Shown: positions 46,863-59,847 of the stretch, piece by piece
Layout of the letters: every line of letters begins with the position of its first letter
Numbering within the stretch: the first letter of the stretch is position 1
NCBI GenBank assembly: GCA_037501455.1
Contig: CM074855.1
Location: forward strand, 35,931,001-35,995,000
DNA: 64,000 nt
Reading direction: 5' to 3'
Origin: Lantana camara
Taxonomy: Eukaryota; Streptophyta; Magnoliopsida; Lamiales; Verbenaceae
Program-made: the position numbers and the translations under genes
The notes under the pieces: model-generated
Databases searched by the model: none
The model's input: only the letters and a program-made list of their open reading frames with translations
What the model was told of the DNA's origin: nothing

Positions 46863-49800
46863 TGTAACGCCCCAACTTTTCAGTATTTTAAAATGACATA
46901 TATATTTACTAAATTGCGCAAATTAATTGGTTTTTAGTGTTTTCTATAATTAAATTTCATTGTTTAATTGTTAAATAAGTGATTAATTGAAATATATGCA
47001 ATATTTGCATTTGAATTTATGTGAATAACTTGTGTGCTCCTTAATTGCGCGAAATAATTATTTATACGTGTTTTATATATTTCATTTTATTTTATATGTA
47101 TTAAATGTTAATTATTTTATTTTAGTAATATTAATATTAAATATATATATTATTTTAATGATACTAATATTAAATATATTTATATAATATATTTATATAT
47201 ATTATTTGTATACGTGTGCATGAATATAAATAATGCATGCATTTCATATTTGTAAATTATATTTGCATGCATGATTTTGATAAAGTATATACGTATTTAT
47301 TAAGTATTATTTACAATGTTATGAATTTTATTATTACATTGCGTTTGAGTAACATTTACGTGCATTGATACCGGAATTTCGTGCGAATTTAATATGTTGA
47401 ACTTGTACGTGTCTTGTATATGAATAATTGTTCGCTTCGTATTTTCGGATTCATTTGCTTGTGTTTCGGATTTAATTTGATTTTTGGAATCCAAGTCGGG
47501 GGCTAACGAGCAATTAGCGCACCCTTGGTTCCGTATTTAATATCTTGAGCTCGGGAACTCGGATTCGAGTTTCGTCAACTTCGCTGAACTCGTAACGAAA
47601 ATTTGAGTTTAGTAAACTTAGCCTTATATTTTTCTAACGTCATTTGAACCTCCGAAATTCAACCGAAAAATGAAACGGCGACGAAACTGACCTTGTTGCA
47701 CTAAAATGATCATATCTTGCTCAAACCTTGACCAAATTAACTATGGTTAGACTATATGGAACCCTAACTCAACCCTTTATTCATCCATTAACCCCCCAAA
47801 CCGAGATAACCCTTCCCACTTGCTGAAAATTGGCCAAACATCTTCTGCTTCCCAATTTTTCCCGTAACTCAAGCTTTACCAAGAGATTCAAGCTCAAATC
47901 TCCTTCCAAACCTCCATTAATCCACAAGTTAAGCTTGGATATGTTATGTACATTCAATATGAGTCATTTTCATTCATTCATACCCAAATTTGATCATGGT
48001 TTCATAGGATTTTTTACTGAATTCGAAATAATAGGTTTAGAACAAATTTGTTGATCTCTTTCGTTTCTTCATGGATTTGATTGATTCCAAGCCTGAAAAT
48101 GATTGTTTTGACATCCTCTTTTTATTTATGATCATTGATTACATGGTATTTGAGGTATTTTTGAGATATCAATTTTGGAACTTTGAGGAAAACTTCATGA
48201 AATGTCACGTATGACAGCTTTTCTTGGTTGAGCTTGTTTGGAACTGATATACATGTTGAATTTGTGGTGTTTTTCTGCACATATGACAACCTAACTTACA
48301 TGAACGTGTTGGGATTACTTGAGATCATTTCATGCCCTGTTTTTCGTAAGTTTTGCCCTGTTTTTGGGACTGAAAAATTGCTGTCAGCTGCTGCGTTCTT
48401 CCCTTGATGTTGCTGTCATTTTTGTACATTGTTAGGGCTGGTTTTGGGCTGCATTTCATGTCTTCTTCTTTCTACATATGTTGCCTATTTGTTGCTTGAG
48501 ATGTTGCTGCGTTTAAGCTAGAAAAACAGGGGTTGTCTGCATATTAGTTGCTGTTGCTGCACGCTGTGACACGGGGGTGTCTTTCTGTCCCTTTTCAGCT
48601 GGTAACGGGCGTGTACGAGGGGGGTTTTCTCTGTACCGAGACACGGGGGTGTCTCGGTTTGTTCTTTGAAGGTGACACGGGGGTGTCACCTTGTATTTTC
48701 ATGCGTGATCTGTTTGTTGCCGTGAAACTGCTGCTGCTGCTTGCTTTTCCTTTCTTCCTTGCTGCTTTGTTTCCTTTCTTTCTCTTTGATTGAGTTTCAT
48801 TCAAGCATAGGTTGGATTTAAATGTTTCAAGCATGGAAAAATGATTAATGCTGGGCTGAAATTGCTACTGTGTTGATCATCGAACTGCATGCATCTTATA
48901 TTGTATATATATATATATCTAAATGGTTTCATGCATATACATGTATATATATAGAGTTAGTTGCATGCATGAAGATTTTGTTAAGTTCAAATTTCATGCA
49001 TGTACATTACGTATGCATGTTTATATATATAAATGTAATTAAATAGATTTTGCATGCATATGTTATATATATATATTAATATATATATATATTTATATAT
49101 ATTTATATATGTTTAGTAAATATTAAATGATATGTGATTTAATTGAATTATAGAATTTAATTGATATCTATTTCATGTTTTATTTAATTTCCTAAATTTA
49201 ATTGAATGTATTTAATTATTTATTCTCTAAATGTAAATGCGATTGAATATGTTTAATTGTTTATGTTCTAATTTAAATGTGATTTAACTTGTGCTATGAT
49301 TATATTTGAAATTCTTGAATTGAATTGATTGGAATGTGAAATTATGATTCGAATGAAAGTGAACGCTTTTAATGTCGAATGAAAGTAAATGAAAGTGAAT
49401 GACTTGATTACATAATTTAAATTTCCTTTGACGTGAAATGTGAAGGATATGAACTCGTTTGAATACGAATGCTTCATTAAATGAATGAATTGAATGTTTA
49501 TATGTCTTTAAGACTTTAATAGTACACATGAACGTGTTCATTACATTATAGCATCTCTTATACATTCATATCATAATCATTTCATTGCCGAGCGTCATAT
49601 ATGGTTATATTGAGTCTCACTTCACCTTTCTTGCACAGATTTTGAGTCTGTTGGAGACGAGGTCGGTCTGTAGGGCTCGTGTGTTCTCCTTGTTGCCGTT
49701 TAAGGTGGGTTTCTCTTCTACTTAGATAAAACGACCCGATATATCTCCCTATGTGAAAAGTTTTAAGCCAAAGTAATACGATATATATATTAAGTCTTTT

Positions 49801-50813
49801 ATCGAGTAAATGATTGCAAACGTAAAGCCCTTATTTATTGAACCCTACCTAATGTTTTGGCGAGAATGAATGAATGTTATGCACTGAATGGGGCCCAGGG
49901 GCTTGGTGTGAGTGGGGACCCGAGGAGGCAAGGGTTGACGGTAAACCCTCACACTAGTCCCACTAATGAACGGCGTAACCGGACCTCATTAGGAGTTAGC
50001 GAGGAATGGACGCTGAGTGCCATCTGGGGAGTCATGTAACCCCTTTTGGTCAATGAATGGGTGGATGGGCCTTGCAAACCCGCCACCAACCCGGAGGAAG
50101 AAGGTGTAAATGTTATTGAATGCGCACAAAAGAATGATATGCATGAAAAGAATGAATGAATGAATGTTAATGAATTACACGAGGTGTTGGTTGGAGATAA
50201 TACACGCCCACTCACCGGGCCAATAATGACCTAATGTTAATGAATCGTTATAATCCCTTTTGATGATTTCTATTCACCCACTTGGGAAATTCTTTAAAAC
50301 CTCACTTGGGATTATAGCTTGCATGTGATTGTTAAATACTGTCGTATATTATATTATGCCTTGCTTTTATACCCACCAGTCCCTTTTGGACTGAACCCGT
50401 TTGGCTTCAGTTGTTTTGTGCAGGTGTTGAGGAGCTAGGCGGGATTTCGAGTCATAGGTCTTGCATTTGCTTTTACCCTTGTATTTTGGTCTTGCACTCA
50501 CATGTTGCACTTCTGAGCATTGTATATGAACTATATTGGAGCGTACCTATTTGAGCCTTGATGGCATTTGAGGGTTTATATAACTTAAAATTTGAAACTG
50601 TGATGCTCATTGCTTATACACTTGATGTATGTCCGTTTATTGCTTCCGCTTTATTATTTATCCTGAATTTATGGTTCAAGGGTTAGTCCCGCCTAGCATA
50701 GAGGGTGTGTTTGTCCCCGTTCGCCGTGACTTGGCTCGGGTATGGATCGTCCATTTTATATTCGGGTCGGGTCTCGGTGCGGGGGATGTGACACCTTGCG
50801 CTCGGGTGTTACA
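46863..50813 (+). repeat. Solo LTR E (gypsy, Tekay-like), 3951 bp, TSD ATAAT
   Basis: Perfect TSD ATAAT at 46858-46862 and 50814-50818. Ends are tgtaacgccccaacttttca and cgctcgggtgttaca. The last 150 bp resemble the 3' ends of LTRs A and C, including ggtgcgggggatgtg. No primer binding site, gag or pol is inside, so it is a solo LTR. It contains a hairpin cluster (48568-48692), CTG-rich stretches around 48370-48560 and 48730-48750, and long AT-rich stretches. None of the short frames inside has a recognisable product. Confidence 0.9.
48568..48692. repeat. Hairpin cluster of LTR E: three acacgggggtgt cores
   Basis: Cores at 48568-48581, 48635-48658 and 48669-48692. The second has outer arms accgag/ctcggt and the third aaggtg/cacctt. 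The arms differ in sequence but each is fully complementary, giving 10-bp stems around a GGGG loop. The first has only a short stem. Confidence 0.85.
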
Positions 50814-50818
50814 ATAAT

Positions 50819-51403
50819 GATCTGGCTATGTCTTACACACTGGCATCTCTCTCAAATGTTCTTAAACATCAAATGTATGAGATGCCTACTGCTAAGAACA
50901 TGATGGAACATCTTCATCAGATGTTCGGTGGACAGAATCGTGCACGTAGGCACGAGATGATGAGAAGGTTGGTGGTAACTAAGATGTCTAAAGGATCACC
51001 TGTTCAGGATCATGTTATGAACATGATGGCTTATCTGAACGATATTGAGAGCCTTGGTGCTAAGATGGATAATTTCAGCAAACAGGACATGATCCTGTGC
51101 TCTCTGCCAAAATCATTCGATACGTTTAGGCAGAATTATTCTATGAATAAGTTGGATTTCACGCTGCTTGAACTAATGAATGAACTCAAGGTGGCAGAAG
51201 GGGTAATGAAAGCTAAGGGAACGGTTCTCCTGGCACAGGCATCGGCTTCCACGGCTCCAAAAGCCAATAAGTGGAAGAAGGAAAGGGAAAAGTTTCCAAT
51301 CCTAAAAGTAAGGTTCAGAAGAAGAAAGCTAAGCCAAGCAAAGAAAAATGTTTCCATTGTAGAGGAAATGGGCATAGGAAAAGGAATTGCCCAAAATACT
51401 TAG
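50819..51403 (+). pseudogene. gag: Copia D gag, second part
   Basis: Capsid C-terminal part (EMPTAKNMMEHLHQMFGG and LLELMNELKVAEGVMKAKG), then a Lys-rich linker. A frame change near 51280-51300 puts the zinc knuckle (CFHCRGNGHRKRNC, about 51350-51391) into the frame used by pol. Confidence 0.85.
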
Positions 51404-54400
51404 CCAGTCTTCCTACTAAGTCATCTACACAAGGTATGGTGATGTCTTGTTTATTAGAAGTATGTTTAGTTGGAAGTCCACCAGATTCCTGGTGTGTGGA
51501 CTCACGTTCAACTAATCATATCTGCAATTCATTGCAGGGATTCAAGCTAACCAGGAAGCTTGAAGACGGCGAGATGCAGCTACTGCTCGGAGATAATACT
51601 AGTATATCAGTATTAGCAGTAGGGACTGTAGAATTATATTTCTGCAGTAGGGTTTTGATTTTAAAAGATACTTTATATGTATCGTCTATTCGCAGAAATC
51701 TAATTTCTGTTAGTTGTTTAATGAATAATGGTTTTAGTGTTTATTTTGAACGATGTTTAACTATTAAGCATAATAAAAGGTTAAACAATGGTCTTTTCTT
51801 ATGATATCCTTATAAAAACCCTAATTTCGAATTAACACTACTAAACTCAACTTACCATCCAAGAGAAAAACCCCTATGCCTAATGAGGCATACAAGTGGC
51901 ACCAACGCCTCGGTCATATTAATCCAAACAGGATCCAAAAACTAATTTCGGATGGACTTTTAAGTCCTTTGGACTTGACAGAACTCCCAGTCTGCGAATC
52001 CTATTTAGAAGGAAAAATGATCAAGAGGTCTTTCAAGACCAAAGGTAATCAGGCCACAGAGTTGCTTGAATTAATTCATACGGATGTGTGTGGTCCTATG
52101 AGTATTCAAGCAAGAGGAGGTTTTGAGTATTTCATCACTTTTACGGATGAATATTCCAGATACAGATATGTCTATTTGATGAGACATAAGTCTGAAGCTT
52201 TTGAAAAGTTCAAAGAATATAAGGCTGAAGTAGAGAATCAAATTGGAAAACGTATCAAGACACTTCGATCAGATAGTGGTGGAGAGTATTTGCCTATAGA
52301 GTTTCTAGAATTTCTCACTGCAAACGGGATTAAATCTCAGTTATCTGCACCGGGTACACCCCAGTAGAATGGTGTTGCAGAAAGGACAAATAGAACTCTA
52401 ATGGAGATGGTAAGATCTATGATAAGTCATGCTACCCTACCAAGTTCGTTTTGGGGCTTTGCTCTCGAAACGACAGCTCACATATTAAACCATGTTCCAT
52501 CCAAGTCAGTTCCTAAAACACCAATGGAACTATGGCGAGGGCGGAAGCCTAGTATCTCCTATCTCCAGATATGGGGAAGCCCAGCCCATGTGTTAAGAAA
52601 GGATCCTGACAAGTTGTAATCAAGAACAGAGGTTTGTTTATTCATATGTTATCCTAAAGGAACAAGAGGTGGGATATTTTACGATCCGAGAGATCACAAA
52701 GTGTTTATAAGCACTAATGTTAAATATCTCGAAGACGATTTCGTAAATGACCACAAGGGTAGAAGCAAAATAGTGTTAGAAGAAATAACAGTATCAGATA
52801 CTGAGCTCCAAGAACCCATAATAACTGAAAATGTGTTGGATACATATGATGTACCAGATACAATATATGATGTAGGGATAAGTACACAACAACGCCGTCG
52901 TAGTGGGAGGATTGTCAGGGTACCTGACAGATACTTAGGATTAACCCAAGTGGTTGAATCTGATATATCTGAACCTATCACATATGATGAAGCTATAAAA
53001 GATATAGACGCTAACCGTTGGGTCAAAGCCATGGAATCTGAGTTAGATTCAATGTATTCTAATAAAGTCTGGGAACTTGTAAAGGCGCCTAAGGGCATTA
53101 AACCTATTGGATGCAAATGGGTCTACAAGCGAAAAAGAGGAGTGGACGGAAAGGTTGAAACCTTTAAAGCAAGGCTTGTGGCAAAGGGTTATACTCAGAA
53201 AGAAGGTATCGATTACGATGAAACCTTCTCGCCCGTAGCAATGCTTAAGTCCATAAGAATTCTTCTCTACATTGCAGCTCATTATGATTATGAAATCTGG
53301 CAAATGGATGTGAAGACTGCCTTCTTGAACGGGCACCTTCAAGAAGAGATATACATGGCTCGACCTGAGGGCTTTATAGCCAGAAATCAGGAGCATATGG
53401 TATGCAAGCTTAATAGATCAATCTATGGTCTTAAGTAAGCGTCTAGATCATAGAACATCAGATTTAATGAAGCAATTAAATCCTTTGGATTTATACAGTT
53501 GCCTGATGAACCATGTATGTACAAAAGACATCAGAGTAGTGTTGTAACATTTTTAGTCTTATATGTAGACAATATTTTGCTCATTGGGAATGACACAGGA
53601 GTATTGTCAGCAGTCAAGATTTGGTTGTCAAGTCAGTTTGACATGAAAGACCTAGGTGAGGCCAGTTATATTTTAGGGATCAGACTTTGTCGTGATCGTA
53701 AGAATAAGATGATTGGTTTATCACAAGTAGCATATATAGATAAGATGCCGGCAAGATATAATATGGCTGACTCCAAGAAAGGTTCATTACCTTTCCGACA
53801 TGGAGTTCATCTGTCTCGAGATCTGTGTCCCAAGACAGCTGAAGAGACAGAGGAAATGAAAAATGCTTCGTATGCCTCGGCAGTCGGAAGCCTCATGTAT
53901 GCCATGTTATGTACGAGGCCAGATATCTGTTATGTTGTAGGTATGGTCAGCAGATATCAGTCAAACCCTGGACCCCAGCACTGGATAGCTGTAAAGCATA
54001 TATTGAAGTACTTGAGAAGAACTCGGGATTATATGCTTGTTTATCGCAGTGACGAGCTCATTCCTATAGGGTACACAGATTCAGATTTTCAATTTGATCA
54101 AGATTCTAGACGTTCGACGTCTGGTTATGTGTTTACTCTGGGAGGAGCAGCCGTAAGTTGGAGGAGTATTAAGCAAAGTTGCATTGCTGACTCCACCATG
54201 GAAGCCGAATACGTGGCAGCTTCGAAAGCAGCCAAGGAAGTGTATTGGTTTCAAATTTCCTGATAGATTTAGAAGTCGTCAAAGATGGACTTACACCGAT
54301 CACATTGTACTGTGACAATGCTGGAGCGGTGGCCAACTCCAAAGAACCTTGAAGTTATAAACCTGCAAAGCACATCGGGAGAAAGTTCCACATTATTAGA

Positions 54401-54546
54401 GATTATGTGGAACGTGGAGAAGTGGCAGTAGTAAAGATTGACTTGGTAAACAATCTAGCAGATCCCTTCACTAAGACTTTGGCACAAAAGAGTTTTAATA
54501 CTCATATAGAAGGGATGGGGCTTAGATGTGTAGCCAATTGGATTTA
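51271..54546 (+). pseudogene. pol: Copia D Pol: protease-integrase-RT-RNase H, heavily decayed
   Basis: Domains follow copia order. The protease has CVDSRSTNHIC, where the catalytic D-S-G is D-S-R. The GAG-pre-integrase finger has CESYLEGKM, with the second Cys changed to Tyr. Integrase core motifs HTDVCGP and LRSDSGGEY are followed by a TAG at 52365. A further TAA lies near 52618. RT has DETFSPVAMLKSIR, then TAA at 53436 and TAG at about 53448, and YVDN instead of YVDD at 53562-53573. RNase H has EAEYVAA and YCDNAGA, then TGA near 54349. The frame also shifts near 51804 and 54255. The final frame ends in TAG at about 54544, just before the PPT. Confidence 0.9.
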
Positions 54547-54561
54547 GGGCAAGTGGAAGAT
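54547..54561 (+). other. Polypurine tract of copia D
   Basis: gggcaagtggaagat, directly before the 3' LTR and close to that of the other copia family. Confidence 0.8.
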
Positions 54562-56763
54562 TGTTGGGATTAGTGCCCTGAAAATCCAATTTCTTTGTAA
54601 ATACTTCGTATTTTGTTGGATTAATAAAACTGAAATTATTGCAAGTTATGAGTATATTAACATAATTAATAACGTGTGATGATATTCTTATATGAAATGT
54701 GTTTCATAGGAAAGGACTTTGGATATCGAAATCACGTGTTATTAAAGTTCTAGTCGGTAAGATAAGAATAAGTTCTTATCGAGACTATAATGTGTTATAT
54801 AAGATGATTAGTCTTTCGTCATAGGGAAATGGAGTTTCCAGTTATAACACATTGATGATTTTCAATAGATTTGGAAACATCGAACTGGACCACTAAGATA
54901 GTTCATTTTAAACTACTATCTAAAATGAACAAATCTTATGGAGCATTGAACTCTTAATCCTGGTAGTATTTCGACTTTAGGCATTTAGTGTTAATCATTC
55001 TAACTTGCTCATAAGTGAGGTCTCGATATCGAATGACTGAAACCTTTGTACGTTCAGTGATTACATGAAATTTGCTAAAGAGAAATATTGATCGAGGAAT
55101 CTGTGGCTTTGGTGGAAAGTAAAAAGATATTCCTGAAATAGATTTGCAAAGTTCGAATTACAACTTTGGCCAAAGTACTTCGTGTGATGCGTTACTGAAG
55201 TTGTATGTTGAATGTGTTTCACGTACAAGAGATTTGAAATTAAAGCGAATCAAGAGATTTCAGATTATAAGTGAAAAATAAATGATAGTAGTATTAATTT
55301 ATTTTTCATGGATATCTACCCGGAGGAGCAAAATGCAAAATTATTCTAGATCGAGAAATTCGTGAATAATTTAATTAATTTTAGAGTGCAACAATATTTA
55401 TTTAGTGGAATAAAATATTGTTAAACGGTAATTAATTATTATCATGAGATGATAATATATTAATCCGTTTGGAGCTAAAATTAATTAGTCCTGCAGGTCC
55501 CACTGCAAGCCCCAATCGAAAACCCGAAGATAAAACATTAAAAGGAAAGAAAGAAATAAATTTTCAAAGTGTTTGAAAATATCCAATGGATTTATTTTAA
55601 GAAAATAAATCAAGTTCCAAAGAGTTGGAAATGCCCGGAATTTTATTTTGGAGAGAATAAAATTTTCATCGAAAAATAAATAAATAAATAAATATTTTGA
55701 TGACGTGGCAGATGACGTGGCATGCCACGTCAGTGGACAGGCGTGAGGTGGTGCTGACTGGGTGCCAGGTTGCGCGACACGTGGACGGCAGAGATTGCGC
55801 CATGTCATCGCCGCGGACGGTCCAGATTAGATCTGGACCGGGCCGGTCAACGGGTTCAGACCGGGTCAACGGGTCGGGTCGAAAATGGATAGGGTCGGTT
55901 CAAACCGGGTCCAGTTGGATCCACCCGGACACGTGGCCGAATCAGAATCGGCCACGTCAGCCGGAAACCCTAGCCGCGTGTATAACACACGCGCCACCTT
56001 CAGGTGGCGCGTGAGGGCGCGTGCGGGGGTATTCCGGCGCGTTCTCGGCGGCGTTGGACTCGTGCTGATGAGAGCTTCGACCTAGTCACCTCGCAATTTG
56101 TGTCCAAGTTGTGTACGCAAATGGGAGGTGAAATTACTATTTTACCCTCGGTTTTTCCCCTATAAATAGGGGCCTTGGCTCCTCATTTTTTCTCACAATT
56201 TTTGGGAGAGGTTTTGGCTGAGTTCTCAGCTTTGAAACTATATCCCTTTTCTCCTAGTTAATTCCGATTTATTTTGGAATTAATTTTAATTAGGTGTTTA
56301 TATATAAACGCCTAGTTTCGGGAGAATAAACCCTGAAAAGGGTTTTCTAGTTTAAAGTTTTATTTTCTCTAAGTATTTAGAGAAATACTTTCAGAGCCCA
56401 TACTCCGAGGGTTTTTCTGGGGTTATTGCAGGGAAGCTCTGTCGGTTTCACGAGGAGATCGGGTATCGGGTTCTCTGGAGGTGAATTCCAGGCGTAGTAG
56501 CCATCTTCGGTGAAAGGTATTTTTATATTATATTTTGTTTAACCATGATAAATTAGGTGCTCTTAAGTGCTAATTGCATGCTTTATTTATCTGTTTTGTG
56601 ATTTAAAATTTATTATCAATTGCATGTATATACTTGAGTAGTTCTGGCTAGTCTTCCGCTGTTTGCATTTAAATATTTTAGAAATATTTTGATACCTGTA
56701 TATTAGTGAAAAATTTTAAAGTACGGTCCCGGAACAGTATGATTTCGGGCCCCTGTACAAGCA
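54562..56763 (+). repeat. Copia D 3' LTR, 2202 bp
   Basis: tgttgggattag to acaagca, with a TATA box at 56160-56169, an ACGT-core cluster at 55701-55957, an inverted repeat acgtggccga/tcggccacgt at 55931-55957 and a perfect 12-bp-arm hairpin at 55988-56013 (cacgcgccacct/aggtggcgcgtg). Confidence 0.93.
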
Positions 56764-56768
56764 TTTTG

Positions 56769-57131
56769 ATGCAGCATGGTAGAGTGGTAGCTTATGCTTC
56801 CAGAAAATTGAAGGAGCATGAGAAGAATTACCCTACCCATGACTTGGAATTGGTTGCGGTTGTGTTCGCTTTGATGAAGTGGCGACAGTATCTCTACGGT
56901 ACGACTTTTGAGGTATTTACCGATCACCAGAGTCTCAAGTATCTCTTTTCTCAGGAGGATTTGAATGTAAGACAGAGGCATTGGATGGAATTACTAGAGG
57001 ATTATGATTATAAGATCCAATACCATCCGGGTAAAGCTAACGTGGTAGCTGATGCCTTGAGTAGAAAGGCAGGTGTAGCTAGTTTGGAAGCAGGTTTTTC
57101 GAGTACGGGGTTCAGGGATTTGGCTGGCTAA
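56769..57131 (+). pseudogene. pol: Gypsy A RNase H, second part
   Basis: Continues the RNase H cut at 43334: [40 protein letters not shown] and [18 protein letters not shown], all typical of gypsy elements. A frame change near 57120 separates it from integrase. Confidence 0.88.
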
Positions 57132-58611
57132 TCTTACAGTTATACCAGAGTTGAAACACCAGTTGCTAGAAGCTCAAGCCTCGAATGCAGAGATTCAGAA
57201 GTTGATAGCTGATTCTCGAGAGGATCCGAATTCTAAGTTTAAATTGGATGATTCAGAGTTGTTAAGGTTCGAAGCAAGGATTTGTGTTCCAACCGAGCTT
57301 AAGAGGCTGATATTGGAAGAAGCACATCGCTCAGGATACTCGATTCATCAGGGAGGTACTAAGATGTATCGGGACCTGAAAGAGAAATTCTGGTGGAATG
57401 GCATGAAAAGGGACGTCGCGAACTTCGTGAAGCGATGTCTAACGTGTCAAAGAGTGAAGGCTAAACACCAGAAATCAGGTGGAACTCTCCAACTGCTTCC
57501 TATTCCCAAGTGGAAGTGGGAGCAAGTGACGATGGATTTTGTGTCTGGCTTGCCTAGAGTCAAAGGAGGGTTCGATGGAATATGGATTATTGTTGATAGA
57601 TTAACTAAATCAGCTCATTTCCTCAAAGTACGAATGTCCGATAAGGTACCGAAGCTAGCAGAGTTGTATGTCCGGGAGATTGTAAGATTACATAGAGTTC
57701 CGGCTAGTATAGTTTCAGATCGGGATCCACGGTTTACTTCAATCTTTTGGCAGTATCTTCAGAAGTGTTTGGGCACCAAGCTAAAGTTTAGCACTGCTTC
57801 ACATCCTCAGACAGATGGTCAGTCAGAAAGGTTAATTCAATATCTTGAGGATATGCTTAGAGCATGTGCTCTGGATTTTCAGGATAAGTGGGACGAGCAT
57901 TTAGCCTTGGTTGAATTTGCTTATAACAACAGTTATCAGGGTTCGATTAAGATGGCTCCATATGAAGCTTTGTATGGGAAGAAATGCAGGTCTCCTCTGT
58001 TTTGGGATATAGAGGATTGGAGATGGGCCGAAGAGAATAAGCTTGAAAAGGCAGAGCCTAAGGAAAAGCTTGCTGCCACTATCGAGAAAGTCCATAAGAT
58101 TCAACAGAGAATGAAAGCGGCTCAGTCTCGTCAGAAGAGCTACGCCGATAAGAGAAGAAGGCCTTTAGAGTTTGAAGTCGGAGATAGAGTTTTCTTAAAA
58201 GCATATCCGAGAAAGGGCTTCGCTCGAATAGGTAAAGGCGGAAAGCTTAGTCCACGATACCTTGGGCCGTTTGAGATTTTGGAGAGAATTGGAGAAACGG
58301 CGTATAGATTGGATTTACCGCCAAGTTTAACAGGGATACACAACGTGTTTCACGTTTCTCAACTTCATAAGTATTCTCCCGACGAGTCTGACAACCTTCT
58401 CGTTGAAGAGATTCAGTTAGAGCCGGATTTGACAATAGAGAAACATCCGGTGGCAATTCAGGACCGAAAAATGCAAGAGCTGAGAAACCGACAGATTCCT
58501 TTAGTCAGAGTACTTTGGAGAGATCAGAAATCTGATGAATCAACGTGGGAAACCAAGGAGAAGATGAAGAGGTTATATCCTGAGTTATTTGAGGCTTCGG
58601 GCCGGACTTGA
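57121..58611 (+). CDS. pol: Gypsy A integrase with chromodomain-like tail
   Basis: Joins element DNA into the chromosome. The open frame with ATG at 57151 has 486 codons, but similarity starts some 25 nt earlier. It has the HHCC zinc finger ([11 protein letters not shown] to CLTCQRVK), the core with MDFVSGLP (first Asp), VSDRDPRF (second Asp) and the Glu in [15 protein letters not shown], then the GPF/Y-type region ([13 protein letters not shown]). The last 55 residues ([20 protein letters not shown], then a [16 protein letters not shown] end) look like the chromodomain of Tekay/Del elements, thought to steer insertion to heterochromatin. This is the one long intact gypsy A frame, but it was made as part of a polyprotein that is now broken upstream. 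Confidence 0.9.
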   Translation, partial: WLANLTVIPELKHQLLEAQASNAEIQKLIADSREDPNSKFKLDDSELLRFEARICVPTELKRLILEEAHRSGYSIHQGGTKMYRDLKEKFWWNGMKRDVANFVKRCLTCQRVKAKHQKSGGTLQLLPIPKWKWEQVTMDFVSGLPRVKGGFDGIWIIVDRLTKSAHFLKVRMSDKVPKLAELYVREIVRLHRVPASIVSDRDPRFTSIFWQYLQKCLGTKLKFSTASHPQTDGQSERLIQYLEDMLRACALDFQDKWDEHLALVEFAYNNSYQGSIKMAPYEALYGKKCRSPLFWDIEDWRWAEENKLEKAEPKEKLAATIEKVHKIQQRMKAAQSRQKSYADKRRRPLEFEVGDRVFLKAYPRKGFARIGKGGKLSPRYLGPFEILERIGETAYRLDLPPSLTGIHNVFHVSQLHKYSPDESDNLLVEEIQLEPDLTIEKHPVAIQDRKMQELRNRQIPLVRVLWRDQKSDESTWETKEKMKRLYPELFEASGRT

Positions 58612-58621
58612 GGACAAGTCC

Positions 58622-58639
58622 TTTTTAAGGGGGCGAGAT
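58622..58639 (+). other. Gypsy A polypurine tract
   Basis: Purine-rich aagggggcgagat ending at the 3' LTR start (58640), 10 nt after the pol stop. Confidence 0.85.
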
Positions 58640-59847
58640 TGTGACACCCCGATCTTTCGGTAGTACAGGTATGACGTATATGCGCGTTTAAATTTCTTAA
58701 CTTCGAAATTAGATGTTTAGTTAATGTTAATTATCTTTTCTTTAATTATTTGAGTTTATACTTTAAACTGTTATGCTTCTTTCTTTGGTAATTTCTTCGT
58801 TTGAGTTTGTATCTGAATTTCGATTTTTGTGTTGTTTCGCTATGTATGAGTTTACATGTTATGAACTGATGATTATGCAAGTTTTATGATATCGGGTTAT
58901 TTGTTGAGCTTTTGGAGTTTTATTTCGTTTGGAACCTAAAAGGAGGCTAAAACGTTTTTAGCGCACCTTAGGTTCCGATTTGTGTAACTTGAGCTCGAAA
59001 ATTCAGATTCGAATTCTGTCACTTCTGTTGGACTCGTTTCGATGATTCGGGTTCAATGGGCTAAGCCTTGTATAATTCTAAAGCCTTTTGATACTCCGAA
59101 ACTCGACCGAAAACTAACCTCGCGACCTTATGACTATCTTTCACTAAATTGCACTTTAGTCCCTCAATTTTCAACCTTTTCACATAAAGCTTGGGCCCAC
59201 ATTCCACCAACTCAATGCTTGACCATCCCTCTCCTTCTCCATCTCAGTTCAATCAAGAAAAGGGGATAAAAGTGCAGCAACCTTGGAGAACAAATCTTCC
59301 ATTTTCGTCACTATTCACACCAAGGGGTTTGTGAGCTCAAAACTCCATTTTCCTCCATCATCTTCAAGGGGTAAGACTATATTTGATATGTACATGCATG
59401 TGTGATCATTTTAAGCTATTAATTTCATGCTTTGAGCTAAGGTTGATGAATATATGGAGTTTGAATTGATTAGTGAGGGTTTGTTGATCTCTTGCAATCC
59501 ATGGAGCTATGCTTTGATTTGAAGATGTGTATATAATCTCTTATGCTTCTAATATGATTATATGATCCTATTTTTTAGTTATGGTTGAGTGTGTAGCATT
59601 TCACCATTGATGAGCTTCAAGTTTTCTTGCATGAGATGGATGATATATATATATATGGATTCCTTTCTCGTTTTGTCTTGTTTAATGATTTGAGTGTAGT
59701 TGGGACAAGTTATTTCATGAGTTTGATGCAAAAAAACTTGCCTTGTTGTTGTTGTTATTTGTTGCTGCTGCGTGCTCTGTTGCTTCCCCTTGTCTTCGCG
59801 CATGAACAATGTAGCTGCTGCTATTTTTTTTCGAAGAAGAAAGGCCA

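Larger units (their letters stand above)
43335..56763 (+). mobile_element. Copia D element with solo LTR inside, TSD TTTTG
   Basis: Inserted in gypsy A RNase H with perfect TSD TTTTG at 43330-43334 and 56764-56768. The LTRs are 43335-45528 and 54562-56763, PBS 45531-45542, PPT about 54546-54561. Solo LTR E (46863-50813) splits its gag. Genes are present in copia order but carry many stops, frameshifts and lost catalytic residues. A further LTR of the same family (769-2691, reverse) predates gypsy A, so this family was active both before and after gypsy A arrived. Confidence 0.94.

Noticed and set aside
46863..50813. Possible complete element rather than solo LTR
   Set aside because: No inner LTR pair, PBS or PPT is visible, and the two ends match the 5' and 3' ends of a single LTR.
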